A stretch of DNA of 47,438 bases. Source: a virus. The translations under genes were made by a program, and so were the position numbers. The stretch lies in IMG/VR virus record IMGVR_UViG_3300036851_000093, positions 1-47,438 of that record; one strand, given 5' to 3'. Below the pieces are notes generated by a model that was not told the origin of the DNA, did no database searches, and worked only from the letters and a program-made list of their open reading frames with translations. Positions 1-6,887 of the stretch are shown here, in pieces; the stretch's first letter is position 1; each line of letters begins with the position of its first letter.

Positions 1-1
1 G

Positions 2-283
2 AAGACTGAGAGCAAGGTCGCCGGCACACTGCTGGCCATCCGCCTCATCAACGCATGCAGCGGGTCCGAATGCAGTATGCGCTGCCCGGTCGACGGGACG
101 CGCGTCACGGCCGTCGTGCGCGACTCTACCATCAGCACGGTACGCCTTGAATGCACCCTGGGCCTGCTCAAGGACGAGACGTCGCACGCCTGGAGCATCC
201 CGGGGAGCATGGCGCGTGACTGGCGCCGCAAGATCCTGGACTCCCAGTTCATGCGTCGGCGTGGATCGGTGGCCGGACGATGA
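2..283 (+). CDS. Hypothetical protein, 5' end outside window
   Basis: The frame is already open at base 2 and runs to a TGA at 281-283. An internal ATG at 77 would give 68 aa but has no clear Shine-Dalgarno sequence. Upstream of it the frame encodes a Cys-containing stretch (ACSGSECSMRCPVDG), so the true start may lie further left or across the junction with the right end of the window, which is in phase. Its stop overlaps the next start as ATGA (280-283). I do not recognise the family; the paired cysteines could bind zinc. Confidence 0.55.
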   Translation, partial: KTESKVAGTLLAIRLINACSGSECSMRCPVDGTRVTAVVRDSTISTVRLECTLGLLKDETSHAWSIPGSMARDWRRKILDSQFMRRRGSVAGR

Positions 284-663
284 AGCTGCAGTTCTGCCGG
301 CGCTGCCTCCTGGTGCGCGTCACCCCCTACGATGGACCCGGCATGCGCCTATGGTTGCGAGAGAAGGCTGGGATCGAAGAGCGAGGCCTGTACGGCTGCA
401 CCGGTGCGAGCGGTGGTGCTCAGCAGCAAACCCGTCATCAGTGGAAGACACTGGCATTCCAAACCATCGATCGCAACAATAGTCCGACCACCCTACTCTA
501 CAAGGTCAAGCCAGAGCCCACGCCTCCCGGTGAGGAGCTGCCTCGTGCCGTCATCCGTCGAGACGGAGGAGCGGTCATCGTCCGAGAGAGCAATGGCAAC
601 GTGGAATCATTCGAGGCACCACCCTGGGTCGTGGAGGCTATTCGATCGTGGGCACGCCGATGA
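280..663 (+). CDS. Hypothetical protein, 127 aa, N-terminal CxxC
   Basis: The start ATG overlaps the previous stop (ATGA). The N-terminus has FCRRCL followed by a Gly-rich patch containing a further Cys, a possible half zinc site. The C-terminal part (VIRRDGGAVIVRESNGNVESF) reads like a small beta-hairpin domain. The gene lies in a tightly coupled rightward series, so it is probably expressed early with its neighbours. Function unknown. Confidence 0.7.
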   Translation: MKLQFCRRCLLVRVTPYDGPGMRLWLREKAGIEERGLYGCTGASGGAQQQTRHQWKTLAFQTIDRNNSPTTLLYKVKPEPTPPGEELPRAVIRRDGGAVIVRESNGNVESFEAPPWVVEAIRSWARR

Positions 664-902
664 TGGAGAAGCTCTCGCCCAGGCAACGTGAGGTGCTGAC
701 CCTGGTAATCGCCGGCAAGACCAACCCGGAGATCGCCGGTGCGCTAGGCATCAGTCGCAATACCGTGGCCGTGCATCGGCTCCAGGGGCAGAAGACACTG
801 GGGGTACACTCCAGCTCCGAGCTCCTGCGCCTCGCTGCGTCATATGGCCAGCTCAAGATCGTTCGCAAGCGACCCAATCGGAAGAAGAAGGGACAAGCAT
901 GA
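660..902 (+). CDS. Stand-alone LuxR/GerE-type HTH protein
   Basis: This 80-aa protein is almost entirely a GerE (LuxR C-terminal) domain. LSPRQREVLTLVIAGKTNPE is followed by IAGALGISRNTVAVHR, matching the recognition helix-turn-helix of the family, and then a basic tail (RKRPNRKKKGQ). There is no receiver or ligand-binding domain, so it is a DNA-binding module only. I chose ATG 660 because it overlaps the previous stop as ATGA; GTG 648 and ATG 663 are alternatives. In the family this domain binds DNA as a dimer and usually activates transcription. A role in timing phage transcription is an inference. Confidence 0.85.
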   Translation: MMEKLSPRQREVLTLVIAGKTNPEIAGALGISRNTVAVHRLQGQKTLGVHSSSELLRLAASYGQLKIVRKRPNRKKKGQA

Positions 903-1021
903 TCGACCTCAAGCCGCTCATCGAGCAGTACCAGCTCCTGGTCGCGTTCGTCGCGTTCACGATCCTGATGGGGGCCGTCTTCGTGGTGGCGGGGATCTTC
1001 GATTCGAGGCACCGACGATGA
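899..1021 (+). CDS. Single-pass membrane miniprotein, 40 aa
   Basis: ATG 899 overlaps the previous stop (ATGA), and the TGA at 1019-1021 overlaps the next start at 1018. The product has a hydrophilic N-terminus (MIDLKPLIEQYQ), one hydrophobic segment of about 22 residues (LLVAFVAFTILMGAVFVVAGIF) and a basic tail DSRHRR, as expected for an N-out, C-in membrane protein. Coupling at both ends supports it as a real gene despite its size. Function unknown. Confidence 0.65.
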   Translation: MIDLKPLIEQYQLLVAFVAFTILMGAVFVVAGIFDSRHRR

Positions 1022-1215
1022 GCCTTGTGTGGCGATGGCCGGGAAATGCACGAAAGGCCCACGTCTTCGAGAAGGGCGACCTAATCTCCCTCTGCCGACG
1101 CTGGATGTATGGCGGCCCAGACGACCAGGTCATGAGTTTCGGTGAGAAACCAGGCAAGGACGACTGTGCGTCGTGCTGGAAAGAAGCGAAGCGCCGCACA
1201 GAGGCCGACCAATGA
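1018..1215 (+). CDS. Small Cys/His protein, putative zinc binding, 65 aa
   Basis: The start overlaps the upstream stop as ATGA. The sequence has HVFEKGDLISLC followed by KDDCASCWK, i.e. a His and Cys in the first half and a CxxC in the second. This is the usual arrangement of small zinc-knuckle proteins in actinobacteriophages. No enzymatic motif is visible. Both neighbours also carry CxxC pairs, so this end of the early unit is rich in predicted zinc miniproteins. Confidence 0.7.
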   Translation: MSLVWRWPGNARKAHVFEKGDLISLCRRWMYGGPDDQVMSFGEKPGKDDCASCWKEAKRRTEADQ

Positions 1216-1652
1216 TTCCCCAGGTCATGTTCCCGGACGAGCGCCGGTATGGGTCGAACGGACTGCCCGGGGTCCGGCCGGCGCCCAAGAAGCAACGGGG
1301 CCGACAGCCGGTCCTTGGCCTGCCGTGCCTGCGGTGCGAGGGGGCGACCCAGGTCCTGAAGACCGGACGTGCCGAGCTCCAGATCCTGGAGCCGAACGAC
1401 CGCAAGCAGTACGTCAGGGACCAGAGCGGGCTCCTGGCTATGGTGCGCCGGCGTCGCTGCAAGGAATGCAGCTGGACCCGACACTCATTCGAGTTCTGGC
1501 TCCCGGAGGGGGTCGACATCGAGCGGTTCGATGAGGAGCAGAAGTTCTCGCGCATGATGCGCCGCAGAAAGGGAGGCAAGCCTAACGCGACCTGGCTGAC
1601 CAAGCCGATTGACTACATCCGCATGTTCGTAGAGGTACGGAGGAAGCCATGA
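1212..1652 (+). CDS. Zinc-ribbon protein, NrdR-like finger pattern
   Basis: The 146-aa product has CLRC near residue 37 and RRRRCKECSWTRHSFEFW near 80. The spacing and the basic residues before the second CxxC recall the N-terminal zinc ribbon of NrdR (CPFC...RRRRECPAC..RFTTYE). The NrdR ATP-cone is missing, so it is at most a finger homologue. The basic tail (MMRRRKGGK) would suit nucleic-acid binding. The start overlaps the previous stop (ATGA). Function is inferred only as nucleic-acid binding. Confidence 0.65.
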   Translation: MIPQVMFPDERRYGSNGLPGVRPAPKKQRGRQPVLGLPCLRCEGATQVLKTGRAELQILEPNDRKQYVRDQSGLLAMVRRRRCKECSWTRHSFEFWLPEGVDIERFDEEQKFSRMMRRRKGGKPNATWLTKPIDYIRMFVEVRRKP

Positions 1653-1864
1653 CGGCTTACATCCTGCAGGTCCACGGACCTGAAGACATTGACATCCTGA
1701 ATGGAGACTCGGACGCCATCGAGATAGGCCGAACTTCCGATGAGGTCAACGACTTTATCATGGCCACGACCGGCGATGTCGAGTTCTACGTCGAGGGGAC
1801 CGTGGTGAACCCCAACATTCCGATGGGGGTCGACGAGGCCCTGGATCTAGTGGCTGGTCTCTGA
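1649..1864 (+). CDS. Hypothetical acidic protein, 71 aa
   Basis: ATG 1649 overlaps the upstream stop. The protein is acidic (many Asp and Glu, few basic residues), with a compact alternation of hydrophobic and acidic stretches suggesting one small alpha/beta domain. No family recognised. Small acidic early phage proteins are sometimes DNA mimics, but nothing here proves that. Its stop overlaps the next start (TGATG at 1862-1866). Confidence 0.65.
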   Translation: MTAYILQVHGPEDIDILNGDSDAIEIGRTSDEVNDFIMATTGDVEFYVEGTVVNPNIPMGVDEALDLVAGL

Positions 1865-2013
1865 TGGCCGAATGCCCCCACCCCAACGACCACATCATCG
1901 CCACGATGAACGCTGATGGCCGCGTGTGGGAATGCGGAATCTGCGGTGACGTCCTCGGCGTAGATCCCTACGAAGACATGGACCCGATGAGTCCACAGCA
2001 GGAGGAAGAATGA
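1864..2013 (+). CDS. Zinc-finger miniprotein, 49 aa
   Basis: The start is ATG 1864 in TGATG; the stop at 2011-2013 overlaps the exonuclease start at 2010. The sequence has AECPHPNDH at the N-terminus and VWECGICGDVLG in the middle, giving potential ligands C4, H6, C24 and C27 for one zinc ion. The tail (DPMSPQQEEE) is acidic and also encodes the GGAGGAAG ribosome-binding site of the next gene. Translational coupling to the exonuclease suggests co-expression. Confidence 0.65.
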   Translation: MAECPHPNDHIIATMNADGRVWECGICGDVLGVDPYEDMDPMSPQQEEE

Positions 2014-2708
2014 TCCGCGACGACCTAATCTTCTGGTTCGACCTGGAGACCACCGGCAGCAACGTCGAGACGAGCCGGATCTTGGAGCTCGGGGCCGTCC
2101 TGACGGACGCCACGCCTGAGCTCAACATCATCGACCGGCGCAACTGGATCATCAACCCGGAGGACGACCCCAACCAGTTTGAGGTCGAGCACGAGGACAT
2201 CCTGGTCACCCGGATCGATCCGGTTGTCCTCGAGATGCACCTCAAGAACAACCTCTGGCGTGACGTCCAGCGGTCCAACCTGCGTATTCGTGAGGCCGAG
2301 GATCAGATCCTAGGGTGGCTGAGCTACACCCACAAGGTCCGCAAGGGGCAGCTCGTCCCGTACGCCGGCTCCGGGGTCGGACACTTCGACCGGGCGTACA
2401 TCCGTCGGTACATGCCGAAGCTCAGTGGTAAGCTGACCTTCTGGCCCTACGACGTCGGCGTCCTGCGCCGCATGTTCCGCCTGGTTGGATGGGAGGTGGC
2501 CAAGGATCTGGGAGAGTTGCCACACCGCGGTCTGGCCGACACGCTGCATGAGATCGACGAGGCACGCATCTTGCTTGCAGCCCTGAGACAGCCGGCCTGG
2601 CACAACAAGGGCATCATCGGCCACTCGCACCCACCGGTTGGAATGCGGCCCATCGAAAGAGAGGAGACCATTGTCGAGGAAGCCACTCGACCTGTCGGGA
2701 ACCCCTAA
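2010..2708 (+). CDS. DEDDh-family 3'-5' exonuclease (DnaQ/oligoribonuclease-like)
   Basis: A 232-aa protein of the RNase H-like DEDD superfamily. Exo I is FDLETTG with D11 and E13. Exo II includes the aspartate of VGHFDRAY at about D127. Exo III is HRGLADT, with H172 and D177 completing a DEDDh set. These residues bind two metal ions and hydrolyse single-stranded DNA or RNA from the 3' end. It is not fused to a polymerase, and no phage polymerase is visible here, so possible roles are nucleotide recycling, ssDNA end trimming or small-RNA degradation. The length is close to a stand-alone domain plus a short C-terminal extension. It is translationally coupled to its neighbour. Confidence 0.9.
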   Translation: MIRDDLIFWFDLETTGSNVETSRILELGAVLTDATPELNIIDRRNWIINPEDDPNQFEVEHEDILVTRIDPVVLEMHLKNNLWRDVQRSNLRIREAEDQILGWLSYTHKVRKGQLVPYAGSGVGHFDRAYIRRYMPKLSGKLTFWPYDVGVLRRMFRLVGWEVAKDLGELPHRGLADTLHEIDEARILLAALRQPAWHNKGIIGHSHPPVGMRPIEREETIVEEATRPVGNP

Positions 2709-2883
2709 CATGAAGGCGCTGCTCAGTGAAGCGCAGCGCCTGGAGTGCGAGGTAGCTATGCCACGACGGACCGGTGAGGTGCGCGTGACATTACCCGACG
2801 GTCACGTCCTGAACGTGAACAACCGGCGCAAGAGCGGGACCAGGACGTTGGTCACCGCGCTGCGCCGGCTGCAGGAGGGTTGA
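2671..2883 (+). CDS. Small protein with HicA-like layout, TTG start
   Basis: I start this at TTG 2671 because AGAGAGGAG lies 4-5 bases upstream. The in-frame ATG at 2710 has no Shine-Dalgarno sequence and would remove the conserved-looking RKPLDLSGTPNMKALL beginning. The product (70 aa) has a helix, a short beta-meander with PRRTGEVRVTLPDGH, and a C-terminal helix. That layout is like the dsRNA-binding fold of HicA-type small proteins, but the catalytic His of HicA is not clearly placed. No antitoxin-like gene lies beside it. It is the last gene of the rightward run and overlaps the exonuclease by 38 bases. Confidence 0.5.
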   Translation: MSRKPLDLSGTPNMKALLSEAQRLECEVAMPRRTGEVRVTLPDGHVLNVNNRRKSGTRTLVTALRRLQEG

Positions 2884-2908
2884 CAGGCTGGCACAGAGGG
2901 AGTAGGTT
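2880..2908 (+). promoter_or_regulatory. Promoter-like sequence overlapping a palindrome at the convergent point
   Basis: TTGACA (2880-2885), a 17-base spacer and TAGGTT (2903-2908) match a sigma-70-type layout. The -10 hexamer lies inside the perfect palindrome TAGGTTC-A-GAACCTA (2903-2917). No rightward gene follows, only the 3' end of the leftward metallopeptidase gene, so it could drive an antisense transcript or be chance. The 62 bases between the converging genes hold no U-tract terminator that I can see. Confidence 0.3.
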
Positions 2909-2945
2909 CAGAACCTAGGACATTGAGTAAGGGGCCGAGCAGCCT

Positions 2946-3470
2946 CTAACCTTGGCCTCCAAAGGTGCCCACTCCGTTCGTTGACGAGGCCCGTCCCCTC
3001 CCCCGGGACGGGTCTTCGTCGTCCCTGAAGGTCCGTAGGTACACGCGCCAGCCCATCTTGGCCGCGCGCGGCTTGTAGGTTAGCTCGTACTCCCTGACCT
3101 TCATGACGGGATAGCCAAAGAGCTTGGAGATGGCGTAGAGGAAACCGTACATGCGAGCCGTGTGGCCCTCACCATTCGTTCCCCAGTGCGCCAGCTCGTG
3201 AACGAACGCCTGCTCCAGGGCTCCCCCGTCGCACTCCCCGACCTCGCCGTGGCCGTGGTGCCACGACGCGACCATCTCGGGAGTCGGTAGCGAGATCGTC
3301 CACGTCTTGGGGTCGAACTCCCCGCCGATCTTCCTCCAGAACCGGATCTCCGGCAGTCGCTCGGGCACCTCCGGGACGGCGGCCTGCAGCCTTGCGGCCA
3401 TCCGCTGGAACTTGTCCAGCGTTTGGATCTGCACCGGGCTCGTGGCCTGGATGGTAGAGGTAGTTGTCAC
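2946..3470 (-). CDS. HExxH zinc metallopeptidase-like protein
   Basis: The 174-aa product has FVHELAHWGTNGEGHTARMY: H91 and H95 with catalytic E92, plus a third His at 103. This is the gluzincin pattern seen in SprT-like and WLM-like peptidases. There is no signal peptide, so it should act in the cytoplasm or with the virion. The start is GTG 3470 with GGGAGGA about 10 bases upstream. It is the last gene of the leftward unit. Its first 302 bases overlap another frame (3169-3939), an unusually long overlap. The substrate is unknown; SprT-like enzymes cleave DNA-bound proteins, but that role is only a possibility here. Confidence 0.75.
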   Translation of the reverse strand: MTTTSTIQATSPVQIQTLDKFQRMAARLQAAVPEVPERLPEIRFWRKIGGEFDPKTWTISLPTPEMVASWHHGHGEVGECDGGALEQAFVHELAHWGTNGEGHTARMYGFLYAISKLFGYPVMKVREYELTYKPRAAKMGWRVYLRTFRDDEDPSRGRGRASSTNGVGTFGGQG

Positions 3471-3939
3471 GCTGAATCATTCCTCCCATCTCGTCGATGA
3501 CTTCGCCACAGGCGTGGCACTGGTGGTAGAAGACGTCTGGCCGGGGCACTGCCTTCTCCTTCAGGATCTTCTTGCGCTGCCCAATCGGGAGCTTGAGGAA
3601 CTCAAGGAGGCGAGCGCCCTGCACCGGCTGCACGACGTCCTCGAGTGCGGGGGCCGTGACGTGCCGGCGGATGAACCTGGCGTACTTGAGGTGCGCTCGC
3701 TTGCCGGTCTCGGGGTCGTAGGCAGCGCGCCAACAGGGAAGCGGAATGGAGAAGCGTCGATCGACTGCCCGTGCGACAGGACCTCCACGAACCGATCGAT
3801 CTGTGCGTCGGTAGAAGTAAGAGGCCCCGCAGCCCACGCAGACCCACTCGTCGAGCCGGAGGCCCCCCGTCTCCGTGCCCATCCGCTCCACTTTCGTTGG
3901 GCGGATCTGTTCACGCTCAGACTCTTTCGAGCGGGGCAT
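3169..3939 (-). CDS. Double CxxC zinc protein; 3' part overlaps the peptidase gene
   Basis: Residues 1 to about 160 look like a real protein: VCVGCGASYFYRR near residue 34, a mixed alpha/beta middle, then YHQCHACGEVIDEMGG near 147 and a His pair in YHPGHEP. The last 100 residues are Arg/Gly/Ala/Pro-rich and look like a shadow of the peptidase frame. As written the two genes overlap by 302 bases. Either the zinc protein ends early by a frameshift or sequence error, or the two parts form one protein by a +1 shift near 3430-3470. ATG 3939 has GAGGG 8 bases upstream and overlaps the previous stop by 23 bases. Confidence 0.6.
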   Translation of the reverse strand: MPRSKESEREQIRPTKVERMGTETGGLRLDEWVCVGCGASYFYRRTDRSVRGGPVARAVDRRFSIPLPCWRAAYDPETGKRAHLKYARFIRRHVTAPALEDVVQPVQGARLLEFLKLPIGQRKKILKEKAVPRPDVFYHQCHACGEVIDEMGGMIQRDNYLYHPGHEPGADPNAGQVPADGRKAAGRRPGGARATAGDPVLEEDRRGVRPQDVDDLATDSRDGRVVAPRPRRGRGVRRGSPGAGVRSRAGALGNEW

Positions 3940-4278
3940 GGAACCGGCCCTCGAAGCGGTCGACGTTCACCTCGTGCTTGCGCGCGACGTTGACGTGGTT
4001 CGGCGGGAGGATGCCGTACTTGCGGACGTAGTCGATCGGGGCCTTGGGGTCGTAGTACGGTAGCCCCTGAGCCCTGGCATCGGCCCGGAAGAAGTCTTCA
4101 GCTGGGTCCCCAGCTGAGCCTCCAGAGCCTGTAGCAGGGCCGGCGTCAGCTCCCCCTGAACCGACGTCCAGACCTTCCGACACCGATTGCACCGGTGGCG
4201 CCTGAAGGTCAGCTCGTCCATCTCCCTGGGGCCCCGGTACCGTTCCCAGTCCCGGCTCCCGCATCTCGGGCACTTCAC
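3917..4278 (-). CDS. Zinc-ribbon protein split by a -1 frameshift
   Basis: The N-terminal half is in the frame starting at GTG 4278 (KCPRCGSRDW...RRHRCNRCRKVW, a classical zinc ribbon). The convincing C-terminal half (DPAEDFFRADARAQGLPYYD...KYGILPPNH) is in the -1 frame and ends at 3917. The frames meet at the palindrome 4099-4116, where the gene reads CTG GGG ACC. A -1 slip, or one extra G, in the GGGG run gives a continuous protein of about 120 aa. Unshifted, the ribbon frame ends at 3967 in a Ser/Thr/Arg-rich tail. Function unknown; zinc ribbons usually bind nucleic acid or proteins. Confidence 0.6.
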
Positions 4279-4281
4279 GAG

Positions 4282-4545
4282 TCATGCCGCATCGGAGGCC
4301 ACGGCGCCGGCCGTGAAGGATGCCGCAGCAAGGGCGGTGAGCTCGAGCGATCCCGTGCCAATGGCGATCGCCAGGGCGAGCACGCCGCCCACGATAGTTA
4401 CCTGCCTGGTGCTCTTCACCCGCAGCGGGGCCTGCACCATCTGGAAGACGTCACCCACGCGCTCGACGAGCTGCTGGGCCGGCGACTTCGGCTCCTCCGG
4501 GAGCCCCTGGGGATCTGAGAGCCCCTCGCCCATGTTGATCGGCAT
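4282..4545 (-). CDS. Small membrane protein, 87 aa
   Basis: The first 48 residues are hydrophilic, with an amphipathic helix (PAQQLVERVGDVFQMVQAPL). The rest is one long or two short hydrophobic segments (VTIVGGVLALAIAIGTGSL, then ELTALAAASFTAGAVA). ATG 4545 overlaps the previous stop as TGATG. Membrane attachment by the C-terminus is likely. It lies far from the lysis genes, so a holin role is not implied. Function unknown. Confidence 0.65.
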   Translation of the reverse strand: MPINMGEGLSDPQGLPEEPKSPAQQLVERVGDVFQMVQAPLRVKSTRQVTIVGGVLALAIAIGTGSLELTALAAASFTAGAVASDAA

Positions 4546-4679
4546 CAGTCCTTACCTCCCTGGCGTCCGCCGCCAGTGTGCTTGTCGGTCTTCTTGCCTC
4601 GCGCGTTGCCGCGCTTGCCGTACTTGAACTCCGGGATATGCCGGGGTCCGTTCGCCGCACGTCGACGGGTCTTAGCCAT
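4545..4679 (-). CDS. Basic Gly-rich miniprotein, 44 aa
   Basis: This small gene starts at ATG 4679 and ends in a TGA at 4545-4547 that overlaps the next ATG. It is strongly basic (MAKTRRRAANG at the start, KKTDKH and GGGRQGGK further on) and probably unstructured. Its start overlaps the upstream stop by 8 bases. Composition suggests nucleic-acid association, but no motif proves it. Confidence 0.6.
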   Translation of the reverse strand: MAKTRRRAANGPRHIPEFKYGKRGNARGKKTDKHTGGGRQGGKD

Positions 4680-4878
4680 GCTGGGCCTCGAGTCGGCGGA
4701 GGCGCCGCAGGAGACGAAGCACTACCGATGGTGCGGCGGCACTGACGTAGTGCAGCTCGTCACTGTTCATGAGGTGGACCGCCTCGGCCCACGACATCTG
4801 ATAGGTGCGTGCCTGATTCTTGCGAAGCGCACGCACCGCTAGGGCCTCGAGGCGTGTGGCGTACTCGGTGTCTTTCAT
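4672..4878 (-). CDS. Hypothetical helical protein, 68 aa
   Basis: The sequence is predicted to be helical, with a Leu/Arg-rich C-terminus (VVLRLLRRLRRLEAQ) that may form an amphipathic or coiled-coil helix. The start at 4878 overlaps the stop of the upstream gene (ATGA). No family recognised. The dense overlap with both neighbours supports its reality. Confidence 0.65.
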   Translation of the reverse strand: MKDTEYATRLEALAVRALRKNQARTYQMSWAEAVHLMNSDELHYVSAAAPSVVLRLLRRLRRLEAQHG

Positions 4879-5156
4879 TCCTTCAGGAGCCGATGCTCGT
4901 AGATCTTCAGCTCCGCCAGCCGGACGTCGAGGGCGCTCAGGGTCTTCTCGATCGCCTGCATCTCGGCCTGCTTGTCGGTCGTGGCGCCGGCCAGACGCGC
5001 GTACGCGAACTCCTGAGCTAGCAGGATGCGCGCGTTGGCCACCTCCTGGGCCGCTGTGAAGTACGCCTGCTCAGCGTCCGACATGACGTCTTTGGCGTCG
5101 AAGAATGCAGCCACCTCGGGAGTGGCCTCGATAGTGGGTGCGTCGTTCTCGGTCAT
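4875..5156 (-). CDS. Hypothetical coiled-coil protein, 93 aa
   Basis: An acidic N-terminus (MTENDAPTIEATPEVAAF) is followed by nearly continuous helix with heptad-like spacing (AEMQAIEKTLSALDVRLAEL). This suggests a dimerising coiled coil. ATG 5156 overlaps the stop of the MazG-like gene upstream. No catalytic motif. Function unknown. Confidence 0.7.
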   Translation of the reverse strand: MTENDAPTIEATPEVAAFFDAKDVMSDAEQAYFTAAQEVANARILLAQEFAYARLAGATTDKQAEMQAIEKTLSALDVRLAELKIYEHRLLKE

Positions 5157-5464
5157 GCTCGTAGCTCGTCCCTCTCCATGTTCTCGAGCCAGGCCATGGC
5201 CACGGCGGCCTCCTGGATGAGCTCGGTCCGCAAGCGGGCGAATGCCGCGAGCCGATCCGGGCCCGGGGGCTCGAAGTGCGCCGCGAGAACCTCACGGTTG
5301 AGCTCGTCGCGCTCCTCGGTCAGGATGGCCAGCCAGGCCAGTGGCCCGTGGTTCTGGACTCCCCACTTCTCGTCCTGGCGCCGGCGCTCAGCGATTAGCG
5401 CCTGGGCCACGGTGCGGGCGGCCATGACGTTGGTCACGCCGGCCCATGGGTCCTTGCCCTCCAT
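5153..5464 (-). CDS. MazG-like nucleotide pyrophosphohydrolase-type protein
   Basis: The real gene is the 103-aa stretch starting MEGKDPWAGV at ATG 5464, whose ATG overlaps the primase stop; the longer upstream extension of this frame is a shadow of the primase gene. It contains ERRRQDEKWG, LAILTEERDELNREV and ELIQEAAVAMAWLE. Phage proteins of the MazG/all-alpha NTP pyrophosphatase type share the ERxRQDxKWG opening, the EExxE helix and the later ExxxxxW helix. The canonical second metal-binding EExxD is not complete, so activity is uncertain. A likely role is cleaning or tuning the nucleotide pool. Confidence 0.65.
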   Translation of the reverse strand: MEGKDPWAGVTNVMAARTVAQALIAERRRQDEKWGVQNHGPLAWLAILTEERDELNREVLAAHFEPPGPDRLAAFARLRTELIQEAAVAMAWLENMERDELRA

Positions 5465-6387
5465 CAATCGTCCTCCTCTGCGGCGTCCCGGGCGTGGCCC
5501 AGCGTGAGCCAGAACCAGCGGTCCGCGTCGTTGCCCTTGTCTCGGTACTTGGCCCCAATCCCGGTCGGGTAGGCCCTGAAGGCCTCGAGGATCTGGTCGT
5601 CCGACCAGCCGAAGCGACAGAGCCAGAGCATCGCCTTGAAGCACGCTTCGCTGCGCTGCCCCTGCTCCGCCGTGGTCCCATCGTCCCGGCGCGCGTAGGC
5701 CACCAGGTTGAAGAGCCACTCGTCGAGATCCAGCATCCGTTGCTCGAGATCCCCGCCGGCCCTGACGGCTCCGGGGTTGTGGCGCCGCGGATCTGGTGGC
5801 CTGGCCAGGTCGACGTAGTCCGCGAAGTCCTCGATCCGGTATTTCCGGTTCGGGGTGAAGTAGAGCAGGCGCACGCGCCGGGGCGGGTCGTACTTGTGAT
5901 TGTGGGTCCCCGGGATGCGCAAGATCCGGGGCGCATCGGACACGCTGTCTCCACCCACGGTCTTCGCGATGCCCTGCATGGCCAGCTTGGCCTTGGCGTA
6001 CGGCGCCGGCCGGCGCAGGAGCCAGTAGACGTGGTAACCCCCACCGCTCGAGACGACGATCGAGGGGGTCAGGTCGACCTCCTGGATCGCAGCCAGCGCA
6101 TCGGCGTCGCCGCCAGGGAAGTGCTTGCCATCGATGTCGGCCCACAGGACGCGAACCTCGTCAACGACGTCCTCCGCCTTGGAGCCACCATGCTTCGTCC
6201 GGGGCAGGACCCCGAAGTAGGCATCGTAGCCCCATTCGAGATCCTCACCCATGGCATCAGCAACCAGTCCGGCTAGCTCGCTGACTAGATACCATTCCCG
6301 GCTGACCACCCCCTCCTTCATGGTGCGAAGCTCGACCCATTGGCGATCCGAGACATCATGGAAGAGGGCTTCCAAGAACTCGATCAT
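5464..6387 (-). CDS. AEP-superfamily (PrimPol/RepB-like) DNA primase
   Basis: The 307-aa protein carries the archaeo-eukaryotic primase motifs in order: motif I VLWADIDGKHF (D84, D86), motif II SSGGGYHVYW (G115-H119), and motif III SDAPRILRIPGTHNHK with D151. This core makes RNA or DNA primers. The C-terminal 100 residues (ERMLDLDEWLF..., then WSDDQILEAFRAYP and WFWLTLGHA) resemble the helical domain that follows the core in phage and plasmid primases. There is no fused helicase; a separate DnaB is encoded at 8356-9639. Start ATG 6387 overlaps the previous stop. Confidence 0.88.
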   Translation of the reverse strand: MIEFLEALFHDVSDRQWVELRTMKEGVVSREWYLVSELAGLVADAMGEDLEWGYDAYFGVLPRTKHGGSKAEDVVDEVRVLWADIDGKHFPGGDADALAAIQEVDLTPSIVVSSGGGYHVYWLLRRPAPYAKAKLAMQGIAKTVGGDSVSDAPRILRIPGTHNHKYDPPRRVRLLYFTPNRKYRIEDFADYVDLARPPDPRRHNPGAVRAGGDLEQRMLDLDEWLFNLVAYARRDDGTTAEQGQRSEACFKAMLWLCRFGWSDDQILEAFRAYPTGIGAKYRDKGNDADRWFWLTLGHARDAAEEDD

Positions 6388-6887
6388 TCGATCACCGACA
6401 GGTGCAGCGAACCATCCATGTCCTTGTAGGTCACGATGCGCGTGAGGGACGGGATGGCAACGAGCTCTCGAGGGTAGATCTGGGCGATGCCACCCATGCG
6501 CTTGAGCAGGATGGCCATGGCGTGATGCAGCTCCCGAAGTTCAGTCTTCTGGGCTGTCACGCTACGCTGTAGGTCGATGACCTGCCGGCACTCCGGGCAC
6601 CCAGGCGGGCACTGGCCGGGGATACCATGACCCCAGGAGGCAGCCGTAGCTATGGCCTGGCTCGAGAGTCTCCCGGCGGCCTCAGCCGCAAGCGCAGCTG
6701 GCGTCATGGGACCGATCGGGGATCGGCCCTCGTAGTCCTCGCCCGGGCCAAACGCCTGGGCCCGTCCCGGGTCGTCGCCGTCGAGCTGCTCCGGCAGAAC
6801 TCGGTGGCCATCGTACTCGGAGCAGCCCCAGCAGTGGATCTCGTGGAGGCGCCGTGCTTCGGCGCCCCCATCAGCATCTAGAACCAT
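6384..6887 (-). CDS. Hypothetical Cys-containing protein, 167 aa
   Basis: It has HCWGCSEYDGH near residue 18 and QCPPGCPECRQ near 92, which may form a zinc site, followed by a helical segment and a C-terminal beta-rich patch (YPRELVAIPSLTRIVTYKDMDG). ATG 6887 has GGGAGAAG 5 bases upstream. Its position between the primase and SSB genes suggests a replication accessory role, which is inference. Confidence 0.65.
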   Translation of the reverse strand: MVLDADGGAEARRLHEIHCWGCSEYDGHRVLPEQLDGDDPGRAQAFGPGEDYEGRSPIGPMTPAALAAEAAGRLSSQAIATAASWGHGIPGQCPPGCPECRQVIDLQRSVTAQKTELRELHHAMAILLKRMGGIAQIYPRELVAIPSLTRIVTYKDMDGSLHLSVIE

